Shown here: piece after piece, positions 9,738 to 18,707 of the stretch
Numbering within the stretch: the first letter of the stretch is position 1
How the letters are laid out: each line of letters opens with the position of its first letter
From: Clostridiales bacterium
Lineage (GTDB): Bacteria > Bacillota > Clostridia > Peptostreptococcales > Anaerovoracaceae
Reading direction: 5' to 3'
Assembly (NCBI GenBank): GCA_015243575.1
Contig: CP042469.1
Span: 3,066,929-3,130,928 of the forward strand
Length of the DNA: 64,000 bases
Translations under genes and position numbers: made by a program
The notes under the pieces: model-generated
Database searches by the model: none
Seen by the model: only the letters and a program-made list of their open reading frames with translations
What the model was told of the DNA's origin: nothing

Positions 9738-11096
9738 CTATTTGTCCAGCTGGTATTCGGCAATTTTATTAAAGAGCTGTCTTCTAGTAATTCCAAGCAT
9801 TTCGGCTGTTCTGGACATGTTGTTGTTGTTTTTCAAAAGCATGCTTTGTATATATTCCCGCTCTGCCTCTTTCCGGATCTCCCGAAGCCCCCGGTCAAGG
9901 ACAACTGCCTGCTTTCTTTTGTCCTCCCGTCCTGATACCGGCAAGGAATCCGTGTCCACAATTCCGTTTTCCGATAAAACCACAAGCCGTTCGATAATAT
10001 TCTTCAGTTCTCGTATGTTTCCCGGATAATGATACGTCAGCAGAAAATCTGTTACGTGACTGTCAATTTTTCGAATGGGTTTTTTCATCTCGTTCTGAGA
10101 TCTCTTAAAGAAATAATCAATCAAAAGAGGCAGATCCTCTTTGCGCTTCCTCAGGGGAGGGATGTTTATCGTAATGGTGCTGATCCGGTAGTAAAAGTCC
10201 TCCCGGAACCGTCCCTCCTCAATTTCCAGCTCCAAATCCTTATTTGTGGCGGTGACAAGGCGAAAATCCACCTCGATTTCCTCATTGCCGCCCATTCGGT
10301 AGATCTTTTTGTTTTCAATTGTCTTCAGCAGCTTGGCCTGCATGGATAAGGGAATATCCCCGATTTCATCAAGAAACAAGGTGCCCTGATCAGCGGCTTC
10401 GATTCTGCCGATGCGCTTATTCAAAGCTCCGGTAAAAGAGCCCTTTTCATGGCCGAAAAGTTCAGATTCCAGTACAGTCTCCGCAATGGCATGACAGTTC
10501 AAATCCATAAACTGCCGCTTGCTCCTGGAACTGTTCTGGTGAATATACCGCGCAAAAACTTCTTTGCCTGTTCCCGACTCACCAAGAATCAGAATGTTTG
10601 AGTCACTGACAGCAGCCTTGCGTGCGATGGAAAGCGTACCCTGAAATGCCGGATTGTTGCTCTCCAGCATGGCATCCACTACTGAGACCTTTTCCTTAAG
10701 CAGCTGATTTTCCAGTTTCAGACTCAGCATATCCTGAAGCTTTCCAATTTCCCTGATCAGCTCTTCCGGGTTTCCTCCCTTTGTAACGTAAGAATAGGCT
10801 CCATCCCGCATGGCTTCTACTGCGTTTTCAATACTTCCGTAAGCTGTCATCATAATGACTTCCGTTCCGGGATAAAGGCTCTTGATCTCATGCAGCAGCT
10901 GCCTCCCATCCATTTCCGGCATCATTAGATCTGAAATCACAAGATCATAGCCGCCCTGCTCCATCAGAGATAATGCAGCCGCACCGGTGGATGCAACATC
11001 CGTATGATGCCCTTTTGCCGTGAGAATCACCTTCATCACATTGCAGTAATCCTGCTCATCATCTACTACCAGTACTCTGAGTCCTCTTTTGCTCAT
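9738..11096 (-). CDS. Sigma54-dependent response regulator (NtrC family)
   Basis: Activator of sigma54 RNA polymerase. The receiver domain (residues 5-120) has the acidic pair DD, phospho-acceptor Asp about 56 (DLVISDLMMPEMDG) and Lys about 106. The AAA+ domain has Walker A GESGTGKE (about 172-179), the sigma54 contact loop as GSFTGA in place of GAFTGA, and Walker B TLFLDEIGD. A Fis-type helix-turn-helix closes the protein (MSRTAEMLGITRRQLFNK). I chose the ATG at 11096 because GGAGGG precedes it; the open frame extends to 11273 but would then overlap the kinase gene by over 200 bases. Overlap with the kinase gene is 38 bases, so the two are coupled. Its likely target is the sigma54 promoter at 16275-16290. 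Confidence 0.93.
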   Translation of the reverse strand: MSKRGLRVLVVDDEQDYCNVMKVILTAKGHHTDVASTGAAALSLMEQGGYDLVISDLMMPEMDGRQLLHEIKSLYPGTEVIMMTAYGSIENAVEAMRDGAYSYVTKGGNPEELIREIGKLQDMLSLKLENQLLKEKVSVVDAMLESNNPAFQGTLSIARKAAVSDSNILILGESGTGKEVFARYIHQNSSRSKRQFMDLNCHAIAETVLESELFGHEKGSFTGALNKRIGRIEAADQGTLFLDEIGDIPLSMQAKLLKTIENKKIYRMGGNEEIEVDFRLVTATNKDLELEIEEGRFREDFYYRISTITINIPPLRKRKEDLPLLIDYFFKRSQNEMKKPIRKIDSHVTDFLLTYHYPGNIRELKNIIERLVVLSENGIVDTDSLPVSGREDKRKQAVVLDRGLREIRKEAEREYIQSMLLKNNNNMSRTAEMLGITRRQLFNKIAEYQLDK

Positions 11097-13107
11097 CCTG
11101 ACGCCCTCCATTCTCGATCGGTATCCTGATAAAAAATGTGGTTCCTTTGCCCACTTCACTTTCCGCTTTAATTTTCCCGCCCATCTTTTGTACTTCATTA
11201 TACACAATATATAGGCCCAGTCCGTTTCCTTCCCGTTTCTTCTTTGTGGTGAAGAACGGATTATAAATTTCATCCATCAGCTCCGGCGGAATCCCGCCGC
11301 CATTGTCACTGACGGTCAGCTGAACCGATGCGCTGTCTCGGTGGCACAACACTTTGATTTCACCCTCATCAGAAATCGCATCTACCGCATTGGTGATCAG
11401 GTTGATCAGAACCAGCTCCAATGCCTCCACATTGACCATAGCCATATGATCCCCGAAATATTCATAGCATAGACTGGTCTTACTATGGACCAGCAGGCTG
11501 CGCTGCAAGTCAAGAATGGCGCTGATGTGAGACTGAAGATTAACACGCTCTTTCTTGTTGGTGGACAGTCTTGAAAAGTTCAGCAGATTTTCGATGATTC
11601 TGCTTGACTTATCCACGGATTTTTCGATGACTGCAATGGCATCATCCCTTGTGATATAATCCCTATAGTCGATTTCCTTTAGTACATAGCAGTAATTCCT
11701 GATCAAACCGAGAGGATTTCTGATCTCGTGGGCAACTCCTGCAGCCAGCTGACCAACGGCGATCATCTTGTGATTTTGCATCAGCTGTCTTTCGTTGCTT
11801 CTAGCCTCTGTAACATCCACCATCATGATCAATATTTTCTGCACCTGTTCCTTATTATTCTTGATTAAGAAGGTATGAATCTCAAAGATCTTGGCCCCCA
11901 CAAGGATTTCATCATCCTTTTCTTCTTCATCCCGAAACGTTTCCGCCACTATCGCAGCAAGCTTCTCATTCTCGTTTCGTTCCAGATTGAGCAGCACTTC
12001 CAATAGAAGACCGGCAGCCTTATGACGCTTCATTCTAAGGTATTGTGAGAGGGCTTTGTTAATACTGATGATCGTTCCGTCGCGGTTTAGCTCTGCAAGA
12101 TAGTAGGTAACTCCATCAAAGGTAGTCTGCATTTCGTTCTGACTCTCCACAAGGAGCTCCATTCTCTGCTGCAGCTCTTCATAGAGGCTTTTATTGGACT
12201 GATAGAACAGGAAAAAGACACAGAGCACGGAAGTAAAAATGATGATGATAATAATGCCAAGGCCTTCCAGCTTGTTTTCCACGTAGAGAGGATAAGAAAT
12301 GCCGGTCCATTTCCCCTGAAGCTCGGAAATTACTTTCTCATTGTCCGCATGATAAACTGCATGATTCAGGATATCATATAAGACCGAATTCCCCTTCTTT
12401 ACCGCAAGGCATTCATTTTGCTCATAAATGTAGCCTGTGACCCGTTCCCAGCTGCTGTCAAGGGCTGCCCTCCCCAGGTAGAAGGTAAGTGCGGTCTCAC
12501 TTCCGGCCAAGGCATCTCCTTCACCCTGAGCAGCTCGGGCTGCCGCCTCCTCAATACTCCCGCACATCAATAGATTCTCTGCTGGCAGCTCTCTCTTGAG
12601 TGCATAGTGAGCAGCACTACCCTCTGCCATAAGAACCTTCAGATCCGCATGATTACGTTCAGAAGCAATTTCTTTTCTGACCAATAGGATCCCTTTCGTT
12701 TTCACCATTGGCATGGTATATTCAAGGCTCTGGTCAGCCGTATTATCTCTGACGGTGACAGCGGCGTCGATTCTGCCGTCGGCCAATGCGTTTTTCAATT
12801 CCTTTACAGGTAGCAGCTGGTACTGAATGGGAATGTCATATCCGCTGCTGATCCGATCCAGATACTCCTTCAAGAGTCCCTCTGCAGACCCACTTGCATC
12901 CAGTGAGATTAGTGGAGCCGAATCATCAGAAACACCTATGACAAGTTCTTTTTTCTCCCGCAGCCATTGCGTTTGTACTGGGTTCAGTCCGTATAACTTC
13001 TCTTCATTTCCCCATTCCGGCTTTCCGCTTGCATTTAAGATATTATAAGTCATCATAAGAAGAATTAATATGGCGATGGCAGCACCGTAAGCAATATTCC
13101 TATTCAT
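11059..13107 (-). CDS. Sensor histidine kinase with periplasmic solute-binding-type domain
   Basis: Cognate kinase of the downstream NtrC-type regulator. An N-terminal membrane segment (6-25) is followed by an extracellular SBP_bac_3-like domain (about 45-275), the fold used by amino acid binding proteins. Then come a transmembrane helix (about 283-305), a PAS-like domain, a HisKA dimerisation domain with the H-box GVAHEIRNPLG, and an HATPase domain (NAVDAIS; DNGGGIPPELM; GNGLGLYIV). The sensor fold and two adjacent amino acid permease genes suggest it senses an extracellular amino acid; the ligand is unknown. Start ATG lies inside the end of the permease gene (8-base overlap) with AAAGGAA upstream. 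Confidence 0.93.
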   Translation of the reverse strand: MNRNIAYGAAIAILILLMMTYNILNASGKPEWGNEEKLYGLNPVQTQWLREKKELVIGVSDDSAPLISLDASGSAEGLLKEYLDRISSGYDIPIQYQLLPVKELKNALADGRIDAAVTVRDNTADQSLEYTMPMVKTKGILLVRKEIASERNHADLKVLMAEGSAAHYALKRELPAENLLMCGSIEEAAARAAQGEGDALAGSETALTFYLGRAALDSSWERVTGYIYEQNECLAVKKGNSVLYDILNHAVYHADNEKVISELQGKWTGISYPLYVENKLEGLGIIIIIIFTSVLCVFFLFYQSNKSLYEELQQRMELLVESQNEMQTTFDGVTYYLAELNRDGTIISINKALSQYLRMKRHKAAGLLLEVLLNLERNENEKLAAIVAETFRDEEEKDDEILVGAKIFEIHTFLIKNNKEQVQKILIMMVDVTEARSNERQLMQNHKMIAVGQLAAGVAHEIRNPLGLIRNYCYVLKEIDYRDYITRDDAIAVIEKSVDKSSRIIENLLNFSRLSTNKKERVNLQSHISAILDLQRSLLVHSKTSLCYEYFGDHMAMVNVEALELVLINLITNAVDAISDEGEIKVLCHRDSASVQLTVSDNGGGIPPELMDEIYNPFFTTKKKREGNGLGLYIVYNEVQKMGGKIKAESEVGKGTTFFIRIPIENGGRQDEQKRTQSTGSR

Positions 13108-14530
13108 CTAAAAATTCCTTTCTGGAATATTCCTCTCCAAATACAAGCAGCTCCCGTTCCGCCTTGGAAATGCTGTGATATGCTGCCCTGGAACGCAGCG
13201 CGAAGACCCCCCCAACCATGCACCAAAGGATAATGAGCATCCATTCGCCGGGCCACCTCAGAAAGATACCTCCCAAGGGAATGTAAAATATCAGAAAAAC
13301 AATGCAGAAGGAGATGACCACTGCTGCAACCCATTTGCCATATTTCAGCCGAAATGGCCTCTCCAGCTCCGGTTCCGTCTGTCGGAGGACGAGGAATGCA
13401 ATGGCAACCAAGAGGTAGGAAAGCACAGAGCCGAAGGCGCTGGTATTGACGAACCATACTAGGGCATTCTGACCTAGTAGCGGCGCTGTCACACAGATTC
13501 CTCCCACCAGAATGATGGCACCTGATGGAGTCTTGTATTTTTTATGAAGTCGTCCAAAGAAAGGAGGCAGCATTTTGGCTCTGCCCATGGCAAACAAGAT
13601 TCGAGTGGACCCTACAATGAAGCCGTTCCAGCTGGTCATGATGCCGCAGATCCCACCCAGAATCATGATTTTTCCAAAGACAGAAGAACCATAGCAGTAG
13701 GACATGGCATCCGCTGCCGGAACCATTCCTGCATCTCTTACCTCTGGGGGTGCAGAGATACTGATGCCAATGATAATCATAAAATACCATGCTGCAGCCA
13801 TAATGATGGAAACAATAAATACCTTCGCAATATGGCGAAGAGGGAGATTCATTTCTTCCGCCGATTGAGGGATAACGTCAAAGCCGACAAACATGGAGGG
13901 CACCATGAGAAGTACTGCGATGATTCCTTTTGCCGAGATCTCTGTTGAAAACATATATTCGGTATTCCCAAAGGCTATCCCGCCGAAGATAAATATAAGT
14001 CCTACGAGAAAAAGAAAAGAAGTGGCCATGACTTGAAAAATTGCCGCAGGCCTTGCTCCAAAATAGTTGAGCAGAAGCAATACCAGTGCTCCTGCGATTC
14101 CAACGAATGACCAGGAGCCGTATACAGAATACCCTGCCACATCCCAAAGATGCCATACCTTTGGAATGGGAAGAATATAATCGATTGCAGTCGCCAGTGC
14201 AATTCCTTCCCATGCAGCCACGCCCACATAGGCAAAACAGATGGACCAGCCGATGAGCCAGGCCATCCCATGTCCCATTGCGCGGTACACGTAGACCATC
14301 TCGCCTCCTGCCAGGGGAAGGGCTGCTGTCAGCTCTGCATAGGTCATCCCGACAAAAATACACACCGTGGCTCCGATGGCAAAGGCGATGAGGGAGCCCA
14401 GCATTCCAGCCTCATGGGTCCAAAACCCGGACAGTACAACCCAGCCCCACCCGATCATCGTCCCAAAAGCCAGGGTCAGTACGTCGGTTCTTCCTAATAC
14501 TCTTTGAAAACTGTGATTATTCTCTTGCAT
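13100..14530 (-). CDS. APC-family amino acid permease 1
   Basis: Cytoplasmic-membrane amino acid transporter of the APC superfamily. About 12 hydrophobic segments are visible. The first helix holds the typical unwound motif (FGTMIGWGWVVLSG), and LPLAGGEMVYVYRAMG is the family TM3 motif. Start ATG at 14530 is chosen because AAAGGATG lies eight bases upstream; an earlier in-frame codon at 14557 lacks one. Its end overlaps the sensor kinase start, so permease, kinase and regulator form one transcript. It is a paralogue of the permease at 14743-16224 (shared GWGWV and CGIMTSWNGF-type segments). Substrate not deducible. Confidence 0.92.
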   Translation of the reverse strand: MQENNHSFQRVLGRTDVLTLAFGTMIGWGWVVLSGFWTHEAGMLGSLIAFAIGATVCIFVGMTYAELTAALPLAGGEMVYVYRAMGHGMAWLIGWSICFAYVGVAAWEGIALATAIDYILPIPKVWHLWDVAGYSVYGSWSFVGIAGALVLLLLNYFGARPAAIFQVMATSFLFLVGLIFIFGGIAFGNTEYMFSTEISAKGIIAVLLMVPSMFVGFDVIPQSAEEMNLPLRHIAKVFIVSIIMAAAWYFMIIIGISISAPPEVRDAGMVPAADAMSYCYGSSVFGKIMILGGICGIMTSWNGFIVGSTRILFAMGRAKMLPPFFGRLHKKYKTPSGAIILVGGICVTAPLLGQNALVWFVNTSAFGSVLSYLLVAIAFLVLRQTEPELERPFRLKYGKWVAAVVISFCIVFLIFYIPLGGIFLRWPGEWMLIILWCMVGGVFALRSRAAYHSISKAERELLVFGEEYSRKEFLDE

Positions 14531-14617
14531 CAGTTTACATCCTTTTTCAATTAACACTTCCTTATGTTCATTTAATCACAAAAATCACCGGACTTACAGT
14601 GTATCTTTTTCGTAAAT

Positions 14618-14660
14618 GAAAAAATATGCTGCAGTATTTTTACAAACCGCAGCATATCTG
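14618..14660 (-). terminator. Rho-independent terminator after permease 2
   Basis: ATATGCTGC (14624-14632) and GCAGCATAT (14649-14657) pair; on the minus strand the stem is followed by TTTTTTC. It separates permease 2 from permease 1 and would limit, not necessarily abolish, read-through. Confidence 0.75.
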
Positions 14661-14742
14661 TCCGGCAGACTTCCTTTCAACCCGCTTCAGGGTACGGGCT
14701 CGGTGAAATTAGCCAAAGTTTATTACGCTGTATTTTATTTCA

Positions 14743-16224
14743 TTATTTTTTGGTCAAATAATCCTGTAAAATTTCCTTCCTGGCATATTCCTCACCAAAG
14801 ACCAAATATTCTCTTTCTGCTGCAGATACTGGTCCCACAGAAGCCTTGCCGGCTGCTGCCAATATGACACCTAAAATGATCCAGAACAGAATGAAGGCCC
14901 ATTCATATGGCCATACCAAACCGCTTGGTCCGAAAGGCAGATATAGAACAATGAAGAACAATGCGCTGGCAATGGCGGCTGCACCAATGAGCATCGGGCG
15001 CTTGACCTGATATGGCCTGTCGAGATTCGGTTCATTCTTACGAATGAATAGGAAGGAAATTGCAACCATCAGGTAAGCTACAACTGTTCCAAAGGAAGCT
15101 GTATCAACGAACCACACCAGTGCATTTCTTCCCATCAGCGGGGTGATCATGCAGATGATCCCTACTAAAAAGATAGCTGCAGTTGGAGTCCCATATTTGG
15201 GATGAACCTTCCCGAAAATAGGAGGAATCATCTTTGCTCTGCCCATGGAGAAAATAACTCTGGATGCGCCGATAAAAAATCCGTTCCAGCTTGTTACAAT
15301 ACCGCATAGTGCACCAATGATCATAATCTTGCCCCAGACTGGTGATCCAAAGGCATAAGCTGCAATTTCTGCAACGGGAACGCTACCGCTGAAACTGTTC
15401 CGGATCTCGGCAGGAGCTGACAATGATGCCGCTACGATCATGATTATGTACCATGCGGCTCCCATCAGGATGGAGAGAAATACGACATTTGCAATCTGCT
15501 TGGGGGGAATATTCATTTCCTCAGCAGACTGAGGGATTACATCAAAGCCAACGTACATTCCTGGCGCCATCATGGCAACAGCAAGGATTCCAGCCCAAGG
15601 CCCAATCCCTTCAGCCAGCCCGGTAAACATCGGTTCCATATTGGAGGGACTTCCCAGAATTGCTCCGCCTGTGATGAAAATGATTCCCGATAAAATCAAA
15701 CCTGCGGTTCCTACTGTCTGAAATACAGCAGACTGCTTGATGCCCACCAGATTGATGACCATAATGACTGCAGCACCTATGATACCCACTAGAGACCAGG
15801 TCAGATAAACGGTGCTTCCGTTCAGTGTCCAAAGCTCAATGGCTTGAGGGAACGGCGCCACATAATTGATCGCTGTTGAAATAGCGATTCCCTCCCATGC
15901 CGCCACACCGATGTAAGCAAGACAAATGGCCCATGCAGTGAACCATGACCAGAAGTATCCAAGTCCTCGGTAAGAAAATACCAGTTCCCCTCCTGCAAGA
16001 GGAAGTGCAGGAGTCAGCTCCGCATAGGTTGCTCCCACAAACATACATAAAACCGCTCCGAATAAAAATGCGATAATGGCACCTACGACTCCGGCACTGG
16101 CTACCCAGCCGGCGGTAAGCATAACCCAACCCCATCCGACCATTGTTCCGAATGCAAGGGCAAGGATGTCTCTGCGGCTTAAAACTTTGCTTAAGCTCTC
16201 GCGTTGTACAGTTTCTTTGCTCAT
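14743..16224 (-). CDS. APC-family amino acid permease 2, sigma54-controlled
   Basis: 493-residue polytopic membrane protein of the APC superfamily, paralogous to permease 1. The first helix carries FGTMVGWGWVMLTAGW and the third LPLAGGELVFSYRGLGY. Ribosome binding site AAGGAGG is correctly spaced from the ATG. A canonical sigma54 promoter lies about 50 bases upstream and a terminator closes the unit, so it is a single-gene transcription unit. The kinase/activator pair encoded two genes further on is the natural regulator. Known family role: uptake or exchange of an amino acid or amine. Which one cannot be told. Confidence 0.93.
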   Translation of the reverse strand: MSKETVQRESLSKVLSRRDILALAFGTMVGWGWVMLTAGWVASAGVVGAIIAFLFGAVLCMFVGATYAELTPALPLAGGELVFSYRGLGYFWSWFTAWAICLAYIGVAAWEGIAISTAINYVAPFPQAIELWTLNGSTVYLTWSLVGIIGAAVIMVINLVGIKQSAVFQTVGTAGLILSGIIFITGGAILGSPSNMEPMFTGLAEGIGPWAGILAVAMMAPGMYVGFDVIPQSAEEMNIPPKQIANVVFLSILMGAAWYIIMIVAASLSAPAEIRNSFSGSVPVAEIAAYAFGSPVWGKIMIIGALCGIVTSWNGFFIGASRVIFSMGRAKMIPPIFGKVHPKYGTPTAAIFLVGIICMITPLMGRNALVWFVDTASFGTVVAYLMVAISFLFIRKNEPNLDRPYQVKRPMLIGAAAIASALFFIVLYLPFGPSGLVWPYEWAFILFWIILGVILAAAGKASVGPVSAAEREYLVFGEEYARKEILQDYLTKK

Positions 16225-16274
16225 TCAATAACCTCCTTAATAATTTAAAATAAATTCGAACGGTTATCTTATGA

Positions 16275-16290
16275 GCAAATCCTGTGCCAA
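16275..16290 (-). promoter_or_regulatory. Sigma54 (-24/-12) promoter
   Basis: On the minus strand TTGGCACAGGATTTGC matches the consensus TGGCAC-N5-TTGC exactly; the GG (16288-16287) and GC (16276-16275) are separated by ten bases as sigma54 requires. The start codon of permease 2 is about 50 bases downstream. Confidence 0.9.
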
Positions 16291-16292
16291 CT

Positions 16293-16334
16293 TGAGTAAG
16301 TGTTGAAACTACTCAGAATATATCAGAATATTCT
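16293..16334 (-). promoter_or_regulatory. Inverted repeats upstream of the sigma54 promoter
   Basis: TGAGTA and TACTCA arms (16293-16298, 16310-16315) and the palindrome AGAATATTCT (16325-16334), with TCAGAATA repeated twice, lie immediately upstream of the -24 element. They may bind the NtrC-type activator. Enhancers usually sit 80-150 bases upstream, so these are unusually close. Confidence 0.35.
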
Positions 16335-16395
16335 ATATAGTACGCAAATTTAAGAAATTTTTTTCTCACTTTTTGGGAAATTAGTTTCCTGTCAT

Positions 16396-16436
16396 TAAGA
16401 AAAAGGGGAGCGGACACCCGTCCGCTCCCCTTTCTC
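16396..16436 (-). terminator. Rho-independent terminator after the OYE-type reductase
   Basis: A near-perfect GC-rich stem (AAAGGGGAGCGGA with its complement, 16401-16433) is followed on the minus strand by TTTTTCTT. Confidence 0.88.
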
Positions 16437-16477
16437 ATTATTACTTACATTTCATTTTAACTACGTTCTATTTTCAC

Positions 16478-18532
16478 TCATCTTCGGCAGAGTGCATAGG
16501 CATCCTTTAACGCCTTGCCGATATTTCCAATCTTCTGTGCATCTCCAATCACACAATGAGGGTATTGACCATTTTTTTCAAGCCACTGAATGAGCACCTG
16601 GCCTTGGGGCTCATAACCTGCCGCTACAATTACTGTATCTGCCCCGTGAAGCACAGTTCGCCCGTCCAAATTGAGTGTTACTTCTTTTTCAGAGATCTGT
16701 TCAACTCTGGCATTGTCGATCAACGCAACACCATGCCGCCTGAGCTCTTTCAGCATAATTCTCCTGAGTCCTCCCAGATCAGCACCCATCTTCGCCCCCA
16801 TCTCAACGATGGTGATTCCTCCACCGCAGATTAAATTCTCCTGAATTTCCGGTGGTGCATAATCATAGAGGAAATGGCTTCCAAGTTGCTGAAGCTTTAG
16901 GCTTTTCGTCAGGTACAAAGCGGTTTCGAGCCCGACCGATCCGCCTCCCAATACAAGAATGCTGCCTTTTAGAAGCAAGCGTGCAAAGGGGTTGCCTTCT
17001 TCCAGAACCTGCTGCGCCGTAATAACATGCTTCTGATCGATGCCCGGAATGGGCGGCAGTGCAGGTCTGCTGCCAGTTGCCACCACTACAAAATCAGGCT
17101 TGTATAATTCTATAAAGGACGACTCCACCAATTGATTGCACATTACGTTTACTCGACTTCGTTCTAGTTCATCGTTCATGGCTTTCAAATTCCATGCGAT
17201 GGTTTCCTTATATGGCGCTTTTGAAGCGGCATGGAGCAGACCTCCTATTTTGTTTTCTGAGGTGCAGAGCGTCACTTCATCACCTTGTTTGGCACACTGA
17301 AGCGCCGCTTCAATTCCGGCGGCCCCGCCTCCGACAACAAGAGTTTTCCGCCTCTGCTCCTTTTTTATCTGCAATGGACCTGCTTGTCCGGGCACCGTTC
17401 CTCCCCGTCTCAGCAGTTGTCCCTCTATTCTCTGTAATCCGCCTTCAACTCCTGCCTTCTCGCCTTCTCTTCCTACCTCTGGATTGAAAACGCAGGAGAC
17501 TTCCTGCATTTTCAGCACTCTTTCAATGCACCCTTTGTTGCAGCCGATACACCTGCGATAGGTCATTTCACGTTCCAGCTTATTTACAAACTCGCTGTCG
17601 GCGAGAAAGGCTCTGGCACAGCCTGCAAAATCACCATAATCCTCTTCGACGATTTCTCTTGCAATATCCCCATTGTTGATTCGATTGCAGGCGATGACTG
17701 GAATCTTTATGGTTCGCTTGATTTCTCTGGCAAGAAAGGCGAAGCCTCCCTCCGGCAGATGCATTGAGATTTGAGGGACTTCAGACTCATGCCAGCCTCC
17801 CGTCACATTCACTGCATCCAAATAGGATTCCGCCTTCAGAAGAAGCCTCATAGTATCCTTGATTCCGTAACCGCCAAGCATATCCGAGGCGGAGACACGA
17901 AGAATGATAGGAAAATTGCTGCCCACAGAACGCCTTACCTCACGAATGACCTCCAATGGAAACCGCATTCGATTTTCCTCGTCTCCGCCATATTCATCAA
18001 TCCTGTGATTGGTCAGCGGAGAGAAAAACTGAGATAAGAGGTAGCCTGCACTGCAGCTGATTTCAACACCGTCAACACCTGCAGCTTTGCAAAGACTTGC
18101 CGCCTGTCCGAACTGCTGTATGATTCCTGCAATTTCATCCGTCTCCAATGCTCGGGGGACTTGTTTGTAAATAGGCGACGGAATTGCAGATGGTGCTATG
18201 GGCAAAGCCTCCTTGTCCGCAAGGGAACCTCTCGCGGCATTTCTCCCTGCATGAAAAAGCTGAATGAAAAGCTTTCCCGCATCCTGGTGAATTTCATTGG
18301 TCATGGCGCGGAGTGCTTCCATGATTTCCGGTTCCAACACACACATGTTGAACGGAGCTCCCGTTTTGGATACGCCCATTACTGCAGTGACTGCAGCTGC
18401 ACCACCCTTCACACGCTCTGCCAGAAATGCAGTCTCTTTTTCTATGGACAAACCGGAGTGGATTGCTGTCATAATGATGCGGTTTTTCAGCACCAAACCC
18501 CCAATTCTGCCTTCCATAAATAAATGGTTCAC
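16478..18532 (-). CDS. NADH:flavin oxidoreductase, OYE / 2,4-dienoyl-CoA reductase type
   Basis: 684 residues with the architecture of 2,4-dienoyl-CoA reductase, enoate reductase and BaiCD-like enzymes: an N-terminal FMN-binding TIM barrel (about 1-320), a Cys cluster for a [4Fe-4S] centre (Cys about 328, 331, 335, 347; RCIGCNKGC), then FAD-binding (LVVGGGAAGIEAA, about 398) and NAD(P)-binding (LVLGGGSVGLETA, about 527) Rossmann segments. Such enzymes reduce activated C=C bonds with NAD(P)H. The substrate cannot be read. The start is a GTG with AGGAGG six bases upstream. It has its own promoter and is flanked by terminators, so it is monocistronic between the TRAP operon and the permease genes. 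Confidence 0.9.
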   Translation of the reverse strand: MNHLFMEGRIGGLVLKNRIIMTAIHSGLSIEKETAFLAERVKGGAAAVTAVMGVSKTGAPFNMCVLEPEIMEALRAMTNEIHQDAGKLFIQLFHAGRNAARGSLADKEALPIAPSAIPSPIYKQVPRALETDEIAGIIQQFGQAASLCKAAGVDGVEISCSAGYLLSQFFSPLTNHRIDEYGGDEENRMRFPLEVIREVRRSVGSNFPIILRVSASDMLGGYGIKDTMRLLLKAESYLDAVNVTGGWHESEVPQISMHLPEGGFAFLAREIKRTIKIPVIACNRINNGDIAREIVEEDYGDFAGCARAFLADSEFVNKLEREMTYRRCIGCNKGCIERVLKMQEVSCVFNPEVGREGEKAGVEGGLQRIEGQLLRRGGTVPGQAGPLQIKKEQRRKTLVVGGGAAGIEAALQCAKQGDEVTLCTSENKIGGLLHAASKAPYKETIAWNLKAMNDELERSRVNVMCNQLVESSFIELYKPDFVVVATGSRPALPPIPGIDQKHVITAQQVLEEGNPFARLLLKGSILVLGGGSVGLETALYLTKSLKLQQLGSHFLYDYAPPEIQENLICGGGITIVEMGAKMGADLGGLRRIMLKELRRHGVALIDNARVEQISEKEVTLNLDGRTVLHGADTVIVAAGYEPQGQVLIQWLEKNGQYPHCVIGDAQKIGNIGKALKDAYALCRR

Positions 18533-18606
18533 AGGATCCTCCTATCTCATTCGTCGCTTGACTCTCATGTTTTCCTGCATTGCGTATTTCCGCTTTGTTA
18601 TTCCGA

Positions 18607-18636
18607 ATTATATCACAACGAAATGTCACTTACCAA
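18607..18636 (-). promoter_or_regulatory. Sigma70-type promoter of the reductase gene
   Basis: Minus-strand TTGGTA, an 18-base spacer and TATAAT. It lies between the preceding terminator and the GTG start at 18532. Confidence 0.6.
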
Positions 18637-18650
18637 CTGGAAATAGGGAA

Positions 18651-18690
18651 CAAAAAATGAAAACTCCCCGCTTTTAGCGGAGAGTTTCAC
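18651..18690 (-). terminator. Rho-independent terminator of the TRAP operon
   Basis: Arms GAAAACTCCCCGC (18659-18671) and GCGGAGAGTTTC (18677-18688) around a TTTTA loop, followed on the minus strand by ATTTTTTG. It follows dctM by about 20 bases. Confidence 0.85.
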
Positions 18691-18707
18691 GAATTATATG
18701 TTAAAAA

